NCBI GenBank assembly: GCA_946481605.1
Contig: CAMLPA010000226.1
Span: 1-5,866, forward strand
Length of the DNA stretch: 5,866 nucleotides
From: an uncultured Flavihumibacter sp.
GTDB taxonomy: Bacteria; Bacteroidota; Bacteroidia; Chitinophagales; Chitinophagaceae
Direction: 5' to 3'
Made by a program: the position numbers and the translations under genes. Positions 1 to 5,866 of this stretch are shown in pieces. The stretch's first letter is position 1; each line of letters opens with the position of its first letter. A model generated the notes under the pieces. It searched no databases and had not been told where the DNA came from. It worked only from the letters and a program-made list of their open reading frames with translations.

Positions 1-920
1 GCGCCTGCTACAAAGAAAGTAACACTTCTGGGCTGCTGCAAATCGAACCAGATGGTTTTGCCATCGGGTGCGAACCATTCGTGTCCGGCAATCTCCATGT
101 CCATAGTACGGCGGTGCATCAGCATGGTATCTTTTGTATGCACATTAATGGTCCATATACGGTTCACTTTATGCCAGGGGCCTTCGTGGCAGAACATCAG
201 CAATGCGGGATCTTTTGGAGAAAACTGAACATGGTTGAGCCATGCGCTGTCGGTAAAAATCTTTTTCAGCGCGCCTGTATTTACATCGATGGTAAAAAGT
301 GTTCGGGGTTCCTTCGCCTCGTAGATAAGGTTAAAATAGCTTGATTTGTTGGGGTTGGCTTTGAAGATATCCCGCTCCTTCGGACTACTCCATGCGCCGG
401 CGAGCAGGTTTTCATTGCTGTTGATGGTGGTGATATTGCCTTTGAAATCAGCGGGAAACTTGAATACCAGCCTGGTTGCTTTGGTGGTCACATCCGTTGA
501 AAAAATGCTGTCGTTTACCTGGTAATACACTTTGTTTGATTTCCTGGCTACTATTTCCCCGTTCATGGGATGGGGAAGAAACGTGAGTTGCTCTACTTTT
601 TTGGTTTGAAGGTCAACGCTGTACAGTTGCTTGTTGGTGGCGGGGATATTGCCCGTTTCCTGTTTCACGGAATCATTTTTCGCCGTATGCTGGTAATCCG
701 TTCCGTAGAAGATCATTTTGTTGCCGATGAAAGGATTGTTGTGGAAGTAAAAACTCATGTTGTTTCCTTCTCTATTGATGAGTTTGATCACTTTATGTCC
801 GGTGGATTTATCGATCCATTCGTCGGGCATTTTTTGTCCGCCGGTTTCCATGACAGGTTGTGCATACAATGCAGTAGTGCTGAGTGCCAGCGCGGAAGAT
901 AGCAGGATGACAGGGTTCAT
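1..920 (-). CDS. Oligogalacturonate lyase, PL22 family, exported (partial, C-terminus off the left edge)
   Basis: PL22 enzymes cleave di- and short oligogalacturonides by beta-elimination, giving galacturonate and 5-keto-4-deoxyuronate in pectin breakdown; they are manganese-dependent beta-propellers. Reading from the ATG at 920, the frame is open for 306 residues to the window edge. The N-terminus is a probable signal peptide (residues 1-20, hydrophobic, ending LYA before QP). The mature start has MPDEWIDKSTGHKVIKL (31-47) and SFYFHNNPF (56-64), typical of the family. Blade-like repeats follow near 97-116, 129-156, 206-224, 253-269 and 287-297. The strongest family segments are NHVQFSPKDP (229-238), FCHEGPWHKVNRIW (243-256) and MEIAGHEW (275-282); their histidines are candidates for the catalytic base and one metal ligand. 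Known family members run near 390 residues, so roughly a fifth is missing, including the region expected to supply further metal ligands. It lies 130 bases after susD and is probably co-transcribed. The product family is fairly secure; the exact substrate is inferred. Confidence 0.85.
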   Translation of the reverse strand, partial: MNPVILLSSALALSTTALYAQPVMETGGQKMPDEWIDKSTGHKVIKLINREGNNMSFYFHNNPFIGNKMIFYGTDYQHTAKNDSVKQETGNIPATNKQLYSVDLQTKKVEQLTFLPHPMNGEIVARKSNKVYYQVNDSIFSTDVTTKATRLVFKFPADFKGNITTINSNENLLAGAWSSPKERDIFKANPNKSSYFNLIYEAKEPRTLFTIDVNTGALKKIFTDSAWLNHVQFSPKDPALLMFCHEGPWHKVNRIWTINVHTKDTMLMHRRTMDMEIAGHEWFAPDGKTIWFDLQQPRSVTFFVAG

Positions 921-931
921 ATTGGCAATCG

Positions 932-978
932 TTGTACATGAAGTAAAGATTTTTATGGCGGATGGTTGTCCTGTACAA
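932..978. repeat. Short inverted repeat upstream of the lyase start
   Basis: The arms TTGTACA (932-938) and TGTACAA (972-978) form a 7-base inverted repeat around a 33-base spacer, and each arm contains the self-palindromic core TGTACA. The centres are 40 bases apart. The arm nearer the gene ends 11 bases before the lyase ATG. It could be a paired protein-binding site or a weak 5'-leader stem. TGTACA also occurs inside coding sequence in this window, so chance is a serious alternative. Confidence 0.25.
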
Positions 979-990
979 TCCTGCACCTCA

Positions 991-1027
991 TAAACAACAA
1001 AGGACCACCAAAACGGTGGCCCCTTGT
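991..1027 (-). terminator. Intercistronic hairpin between susD and the lyase gene (attenuator or processing stem)
   Basis: In minus-strand RNA, positions 1027-1015 pair with 1009-997 as 13 uninterrupted base pairs around a 5-base loop (GUUUU, 1014-1010). Two of the pairs are G-U (1020 with 1004, 1023 with 1001). In plus-strand RNA both become A-C mismatches, so the fold favours the susCD direction. The 3' arm ends UUUGU and is followed by UGUUUAUG, a broken and weak U tract. It starts 24 bases after the susD stop codon. A leaky terminator that lowers lyase expression relative to susCD, or a stem that protects the susCD 3' end, fits better than a full terminator, because the next gene on the same strand has no clear promoter of its own. 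Confidence 0.5.
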
Positions 1028-1050
1028 GTTGCTTGCGTATGAATGTAGGC

Positions 1051-3024
1051 TTATTGGTATCCTGGATTCTGGTAAGCTTCTTTTTCTTCCGGCGTCATGT
1101 CCAATCTGTCCAGTTGGAAAATAGGAATGGGGCGCAGGTAGTGTTTTGGTTCGATGGTACGCCTCACCAGTTGTGGTGTGTGGCTGCCGTAAGTAGCGGC
1201 GGCGATTTCATAAGAACCAGCCACTTCACTCCACTTCTGCGTACGTACAAGGTCGAACCAGCGGTGTCCTTCACCGAAATATTCGCGGGAACGTTCTGCC
1301 AGAATGTAGTCAATATCGATGGTACCCGGAGTGGCTGCCGTCATCGCCAGGCTGTTATCTGCTACGAAAGCTGCGTTGTTCTTATTAGAGAAGGTCCACT
1401 TTCCGGCACGGGCGCGGATCACATTGATGAGCTCCCTTGCGCTTTTGCCTGAAACCGTGGTAGCGCCTTTTACGGCTGCTTCAGCCGCGATAAAATAAAA
1501 TTCGGAGAGTTTAGCGATCTTGAACGGACGGGTGCTGGTAGCATTTGGTTGTCCGAGTCCTGTACCGTTGTCCGTTCTGTAAACGCCCAGTTTCCAGAGA
1601 TTAGGGAATACGATGCGGCTGATGGCACGAGGTGTAATCACAAAATCAGGACGACCGGGTATCACGCCCGCCCCTACTCCATTGGATGATTTGCCCGGGA
1701 AAGATGGGCCTGTAGGGTAAGTGATTTGAGGCGCGAGTGTTTCATCATCCAGAAAACTCAGCACGGGCTGTCCGGGCGTTACAGGAAGGTCGTTTGCGTT
1801 GTACAGCACCGTGTTGGCTGTGCCACCCTTGGGCCAGTTGCCCCGGTATACGGTGGCGAAAGTGCCATCATAACGGGAATCCAGTGTTTTGTCGGCGAAA
1901 GTTGTAGTGAGCGCACCAATGGTAGGGGCCATACGGGTGTATGGACGGCCCAGCGCTTGTGCTGCTTCCCGCTGAACGGAGCTGATACCGGCACCTGTAC
2001 CATCAGCGTTAGGCGCGCTTCTGATTACGGTATAGTTCCAGGTCACCATCCAGGACGCTGAGTTTCTACCGTTTCCTGCTTCACCATCGAAACAGGCAAG
2101 GCAGGCGCCATTGTAAAACTCATTATCCTGGGTATGATCAGCATAGAGGATCATCTCCTTGTTGCGGTCGTTTCCTCCGCGGTGAAGATCATAGAACGTG
2201 GATTCCAAACGGAAAGGCCCGGGATTATCGATACCTGCAACCGCTACATTGTATGCATTCTGGAAATACCATTGAGCGTCTTTGCCATCGGGATCTGTTC
2301 TCGCCGTTTGTGGATACGTAGGTATATTATTGGGATTCTGCAGCCACCAGCCATAGGTAAGATAAGCTTTTGCCAGGTACAACCGGGCCGCCGTTTTGGT
2401 AACGCCCCCCATTACCCTTGGATCATCGGGAAGATCATTGATCGCCTGTATCAGGTCAGGGAAGATAGCTTTGGTATATACTTCTGGTACTGTATTCCGA
2501 ACAGACTTTCTGGAGGCGGAAGTGTTAAACTTCAGTTCACCCGCACCGAGATCCAATGGTACACCTCCGAACGTTTGTACCAGCAGGAAATAATCAAATG
2601 CCCTAAAAAATCTCGCCTCTGCGATCAGTGCCGCTGAGATAGTACCTACTACTGCAGCATTCTCAATAATACCACTTGCTGTGTTGATGTTGGAGAAGGT
2701 TACCTCCCAAATAGCATCGGACCTGCTACTGGCGGAGTTGAGGTTTCCGACACCGCTCAGGTCTGCATCCCGGAAGTTGGCATCGGCGCTGGAAGCGTAA
2801 GTATATTCGTCGGTACCAGTTTCCAGTGTATTGTAAAAATAAGGCTGACCGTAAATAAAACGAAGATGGGCATATTGCGAGGTAATACCGCCCAAAACGC
2901 CTTTCTCTGTTCTGAAAAAATCTGGCGTATAAAAACTGCGCGGCTGCTCGTCTAGTATTTTACTGCACCCGGCTAATGCAACGGTGGCAGCTATGATGGA
3001 TGATTTTATCAACAAATGTTTCAT
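1051..3024 (-). CDS. SusD/RagB-family outer-membrane glycan-binding lipoprotein
   Basis: SusD proteins sit on the cell surface as a lid over the SusC barrel and bind the oligosaccharide to be imported. The 657-residue product begins with a lipoprotein signal: hydrophobic segment 9-18, lipobox LAGC, acylated Cys20, then SKILDEQP, matching the usual Cys-x-x-x-Leu-Asp start. The helical TPR-like core is visible at 133-157 (AEARFFRAFDYF...GGVPL), 209-228 (AARLYLAKAYLTYGW), 506-520 (LSEFYFIAAEAAVKG) and 529-541. The C-terminal SusD signature is clear: LAERSREYFGEGHRWFDL (575-592), RPIP (631-634) and terminal NPGYQ. Many homologues have about 500-600 residues; the extra length seems to lie in a Gly/Asn/Pro-rich stretch near 296-465, which also holds the only other cysteines (308 and 311). 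The ATG at 3024 is set by the signal peptide. It lies 11 bases after the susC stop in an AT-rich leader without a Shine-Dalgarno sequence, as is common in Bacteroidota, and this suggests one transcript. Family certain; ligand unknown, pectic oligomer inferred from the neighbouring lyase. Confidence 0.95.
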   Translation of the reverse strand: MKHLLIKSSIIAATVALAGCSKILDEQPRSFYTPDFFRTEKGVLGGITSQYAHLRFIYGQPYFYNTLETGTDEYTYASSADANFRDADLSGVGNLNSASSRSDAIWEVTFSNINTASGIIENAAVVGTISAALIAEARFFRAFDYFLLVQTFGGVPLDLGAGELKFNTSASRKSVRNTVPEVYTKAIFPDLIQAINDLPDDPRVMGGVTKTAARLYLAKAYLTYGWWLQNPNNIPTYPQTARTDPDGKDAQWYFQNAYNVAVAGIDNPGPFRLESTFYDLHRGGNDRNKEMILYADHTQDNEFYNGACLACFDGEAGNGRNSASWMVTWNYTVIRSAPNADGTGAGISSVQREAAQALGRPYTRMAPTIGALTTTFADKTLDSRYDGTFATVYRGNWPKGGTANTVLYNANDLPVTPGQPVLSFLDDETLAPQITYPTGPSFPGKSSNGVGAGVIPGRPDFVITPRAISRIVFPNLWKLGVYRTDNGTGLGQPNATSTRPFKIAKLSEFYFIAAEAAVKGATTVSGKSARELINVIRARAGKWTFSNKNNAAFVADNSLAMTAATPGTIDIDYILAERSREYFGEGHRWFDLVRTQKWSEVAGSYEIAAATYGSHTPQLVRRTIEPKHYLRPIPIFQLDRLDMTPEEKEAYQNPGYQ

Positions 3025-3035
3025 AATCTAATGAT

Positions 3036-5866
3036 TTAAAATGTCAGGTTAACACCCAGAATATAGTTGCGTGTGGAAGGGGTATTGAACCCTACGGTGA
3101 GGATGCGCCTCAGGTTTTGGCTGAGGTTAACCGCGGCATTCTCATTACCCAAAGAATTGGTTTCCGGATCCAGCCCGGACTCTTTGTGGAACGGAGAGAA
3201 CATTACAAATGGATTCTGAGCGGTGAAATACATGCGTAACCTGGCACCGGCATTTTTGAGCAGGCTTTGGTTGAAATCATAACCCAATGTCATGGTCCTG
3301 ATCTTCAGGAAAGAGCCATCGAAATAACTCAATGTACTGCCATACTTGGGGTTATCACCGGCGATGATTCCGCCTGGTTTGGGGTATTTCGCACCTGTAT
3401 TGCTCTCACTCCAGTAATCAATGTCAATATTGTTCCTCCTTCCAGTCAACAGGTTAAGGTAACCGTTTGAACCATGTAATGTACTGAAGAGAATACCACC
3501 GCTTCGGAAGATGCCCACGATGCCGAGATCGAATCCTTTGTAAGATACACGGGTATTAAAGCCACCCTGGAAATCCGGGTCAACATTCAATACCTGCCTG
3601 TCGGCTGGTCCGATTGCGCGCACCGGTGCACCATTGGCATCGTAATCACCGGTGTACTTCACTTTAATCATCCCAACGTTTCCTCCCGGTTCAAGTATAC
3701 TCAGGTAAGGATCATCTTTTTGCCACAGGCCTGTTTTTTCATAATCAAAGATCGCGTTGATGTTGTAGCCTACGAACCACCAGTTGCCTTCATTTCTTTG
3801 TGAGCCAGAGGCCAGAGAAGTAAGCTTGTTGTTGTTTACGTAAAAGTTGGCTCCCATATCCCAGCTCCAGCCATTCAAGTTATCGATAATGGTTCCGTTC
3901 AGCGCCAATTCAAAGCCTTTGTTTTGAGTGGTGCCTATATTACTGGCGACAAGCGGTACGCCACTCGTTGGCGGAAGATCCAGATCAAGCAAAACATCCT
4001 CGGTATTGGTAACATAGTATTCTACAGTACCCGAGAGCCTGTTTTTCAAGAGAGAAAAGTCAAGGCCAACGTTCCATGTTTTAGAAAACTCCCAGCCAAG
4101 CTGAGCGGTAGGCAGCCGTGAAACGAAGAGTCCTGTACTATAATTTGTAGGGCCAAAATTATAAGGCCGGGTTGTTAACTTGCCCAGCGTTGAATAGGGA
4201 TCCACGGCCTGGTTGGATGTTTTACCATATCCCGCGCGAAGTTTGAGGTTTGTAATGGCGCTTATATTCTGCATAAAGGACTCATTGGTAATATTCCAGC
4301 CCACTGATACGGCGGGATACGTGTACCATTTATTTCCTGGTGCCAGCCTGGAAGAACCATCTGAACGAAGCGTAGCGGAGATCATATACCTATTATCAAA
4401 GGAGTACATCACCCTTCCCATAGCAGACTTCAGCCCCCACAATGTATAATTCTGGTTATCCGGGTTGACGGTGATCTGGCCCGCTGCTTGTCCAAGGTTG
4501 TAAAACTGAAATTCATTTGCGAGAATATCCCTTGCGGCCATATTGGAACGGGTATTTCTAAATTGTTCCACGGAATAGAGCGCCACAGCATTTATTGTAT
4601 GCTTTCCACCGAATGTACGGTCAAAGCTCAGCAGGTTTTCCAGGGTCCAGTGGTAAGTGGTCCTGTTGTCTACTGATGCAGCAGATGCGGTAGTCGGGTT
4701 AAGTGCATCGCCAACCCCAGGACCAGTATAGTTACCATTATTAATTTGAATAAAATCAAGTCCGAGGTTTGCCCTGTATTTAAGGCCCGTTAAAAAAGGT
4801 GCTTTTACTTCTCCGTACAATGCGTTGTAAGAAGCGACGCCGCGTGTTTCATCTAACCACTGGCTACTGTCACGTAAACGCTCAATCACATCTTTGGTGT
4901 ATACGAACTGGTTATCAGCAATCATGCGGATACTTCTTTTGGTAGTACCGTCGGCATTAAAAGGGGTACCCAGGGGAGACATACTTAATGTACTGTAGAG
5001 TCCCACCTGATTACCCTCACTAACATTATAATTGCTATTGGTGGTTAATCCAAACTTAAAGTGTTTGCCCACTTCCTGGTCCAGGGCGCCTCTCAATGTA
5101 TATCTTTTATATTGTTGTGTTGGGATCACGCCCTGGTTAAGGTAATACCCGCCGCCAAAATTGTAGTTGCCCGTTGTGGTACCACCTGAAAGGCTGATGT
5201 TGTGATCCGTTACGATGCCCGTCTGGTAGAATAAATCCTGCCAGTCGGTATTGATGTCATTCGCTTCATCCGGACCATTTTGATACAGGTTGCCAGCATC
5301 AGCGCGTAGCTTGGCTAATTTGGGACCGTCCATCATCGGGTATTTGGCGAACACTTCCTGCGTGCCCACATAGCTGCTGTAGTTGATGCGTGCACCACGG
5401 TTCTTCGCGCCTTTATCTGTTGTAATCAATATTACACCATTGGCGCCGCGTGAGCCATAGATTGCTGTGGCGGAAGCATCTTTCAGTACGTCTAAACTTT
5501 TGATGTCATTGGGGTTGATATCGGCCAGCGAGCCCAAAAATGGAATACCATCCAGTACAATTAATGGGTTGTTGTCTGCGGTAAGTGAACGTGTTCCGCG
5601 TATACGGATCTGCATTGTGGCACCTGGTCTGGTGGATGTTTGAGATATCTCCACTCCGGCCAGGCGGCCTTGCAAAGCCTGGGAAATGTTAGGCGCAGGC
5701 ACCTCTCTTAATCTTTCGCCGCCAATGGAGGCAACGGAGCCGGTAACGGCCTCTTTGCGTTGGGTACCATAACCTACCACCACTACTTCCCCAAGGTCAC
5801 TTTCTGATCTGGCAAGTTGAATATTGATGGTGGTTTCATCTCCTACGGTAACTTCCTTTGCGGTGT
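3036..5866 (-). CDS. SusC/RagA-family TonB-dependent outer-membrane transporter (partial, N-terminus off the right edge)
   Basis: SusC proteins are 22-strand outer-membrane barrels that import SusD-bound glycan using TonB energy. In the window 942 codons are open, numbered here from the codon at 5864. Residues 1-18 (KEVTVGDETTINIQL) look like the last strand of the carboxypeptidase-D-like N-terminal domain. EVVVVGYGTQRKEAVTGSV (26-44), the family's pre-plug signature, follows. The plug covers about 38-152 and includes IRIRGTRSL, PLIVLDGIPF and DVLKDASATAIYGSRGANG. The rest is the barrel, with the late signature SFLKIRTMTLGYDF and a C-terminal strand ending GVNLTF; the final Phe is typical of assembled outer-membrane proteins. 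The signal peptide and most of the N-terminal domain are outside the window. A GTG at 5783 lies within the VVVVGYG motif and is not the true start. The frame is intact with no stop or shift. It is followed after 11 bases by susD, the canonical order. Family certain; substrate not readable from this sequence. Confidence 0.96.
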   Translation of the reverse strand, partial: TAKEVTVGDETTINIQLARSESDLGEVVVVGYGTQRKEAVTGSVASIGGERLREVPAPNISQALQGRLAGVEISQTSTRPGATMQIRIRGTRSLTADNNPLIVLDGIPFLGSLADINPNDIKSLDVLKDASATAIYGSRGANGVILITTDKGAKNRGARINYSSYVGTQEVFAKYPMMDGPKLAKLRADAGNLYQNGPDEANDINTDWQDLFYQTGIVTDHNISLSGGTTTGNYNFGGGYYLNQGVIPTQQYKRYTLRGALDQEVGKHFKFGLTTNSNYNVSEGNQVGLYSTLSMSPLGTPFNADGTTKRSIRMIADNQFVYTKDVIERLRDSSQWLDETRGVASYNALYGEVKAPFLTGLKYRANLGLDFIQINNGNYTGPGVGDALNPTTASAASVDNRTTYHWTLENLLSFDRTFGGKHTINAVALYSVEQFRNTRSNMAARDILANEFQFYNLGQAAGQITVNPDNQNYTLWGLKSAMGRVMYSFDNRYMISATLRSDGSSRLAPGNKWYTYPAVSVGWNITNESFMQNISAITNLKLRAGYGKTSNQAVDPYSTLGKLTTRPYNFGPTNYSTGLFVSRLPTAQLGWEFSKTWNVGLDFSLLKNRLSGTVEYYVTNTEDVLLDLDLPPTSGVPLVASNIGTTQNKGFELALNGTIIDNLNGWSWDMGANFYVNNNKLTSLASGSQRNEGNWWFVGYNINAIFDYEKTGLWQKDDPYLSILEPGGNVGMIKVKYTGDYDANGAPVRAIGPADRQVLNVDPDFQGGFNTRVSYKGFDLGIVGIFRSGGILFSTLHGSNGYLNLLTGRRNNIDIDYWSESNTGAKYPKPGGIIAGDNPKYGSTLSYFDGSFLKIRTMTLGYDFNQSLLKNAGARLRMYFTAQNPFVMFSPFHKESGLDPETNSLGNENAAVNLSQNLRRILTVGFNTPSTRNYILGVNLTF

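Noticed and set aside
570..902. 110-codon plus-strand frame, with another at 81-344
   Set aside because: Both are antisense to the lyase gene, whose conserved family segments explain this stretch.
937..939. ATG at 939 as an upstream start for the lyase
   Set aside because: It is 19 bases from the ATG at 920 and therefore out of frame with the lyase.
921..1050. A Bacteroidota-type promoter (TTTG at -33, TAnnTTTG at -7) ahead of the lyase
   Set aside because: TTTG occurs in the hairpin's 3' arm, but no TAnnTTTG-like element lies at the right spacing, so I do not call a promoter.
1024..1452. 142-codon plus-strand frame with a hydrophobic, Phe-rich N-terminus resembling a membrane segment
   Set aside because: It is antisense to the conserved susD C-terminus. 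The Phe run is the complement of Lys/Glu-rich codons in the sequence encoding TPEEKEAYQ, so the apparent membrane helix is an artefact.
2134..2637. 167-codon plus-strand open frame
   Set aside because: It lies entirely antisense within the clearly coding susD gene, and its translation has no recognisable domain or composition of a real protein.
5781..5783. GTG at 5783 as the start of susC
   Set aside because: It falls within the conserved VVVVGYG motif, and the frame continues upstream to the window edge with recognisable N-terminal-domain sequence. A start here would remove the signal peptide and the N-terminal domain.

Overview
The window looks like part of a Bacteroidota chromosome, most likely a Chitinophaga-type member of the Chitinophagia. 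That placement is inferred from protein style and base composition; there is no rRNA or other marker gene. Three genes lie head to tail on the minus strand: the 3' part of a susC homologue, a complete susD homologue, and the 5' part of an oligogalacturonate lyase gene (polysaccharide lyase family 22, PL22). This is the core of a polysaccharide utilization locus (PUL) cut at both window edges. The plus strand carries no convincing gene.

Layout, read in the direction of transcription (right to left). Positions 5866-3036 hold SusC, a TonB-dependent outer-membrane transporter that lacks its N-terminus because the window ends. After 11 bases, positions 3024-1051 hold SusD, a surface glycan-binding lipoprotein of 657 residues. 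Positions 1050-921 are a 130-base spacer with a GC-rich hairpin that pairs fully only in minus-strand RNA, plus a weak inverted repeat. Positions 920-1 hold the first 306 residues of the lyase, with an apparent export signal; its C-terminus lies off the left edge.

How the genes may work together (inference). SusC and SusD would capture and import pectin-derived galacturonate oligomers across the outer membrane. The exported lyase would then cut short oligomers by beta-elimination in the periplasm. The pectin assignment rests on the lyase family and its position next to susCD, because SusC and SusD sequences alone do not reveal substrate. No regulator, mobile element, CRISPR array, tRNA or rRNA is visible. 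I found no wholly new system; the points worth a second look are the exported location of a lyase type best known from the cytoplasm, the strand-biased hairpin, and a long SusD with a CxxC pair.
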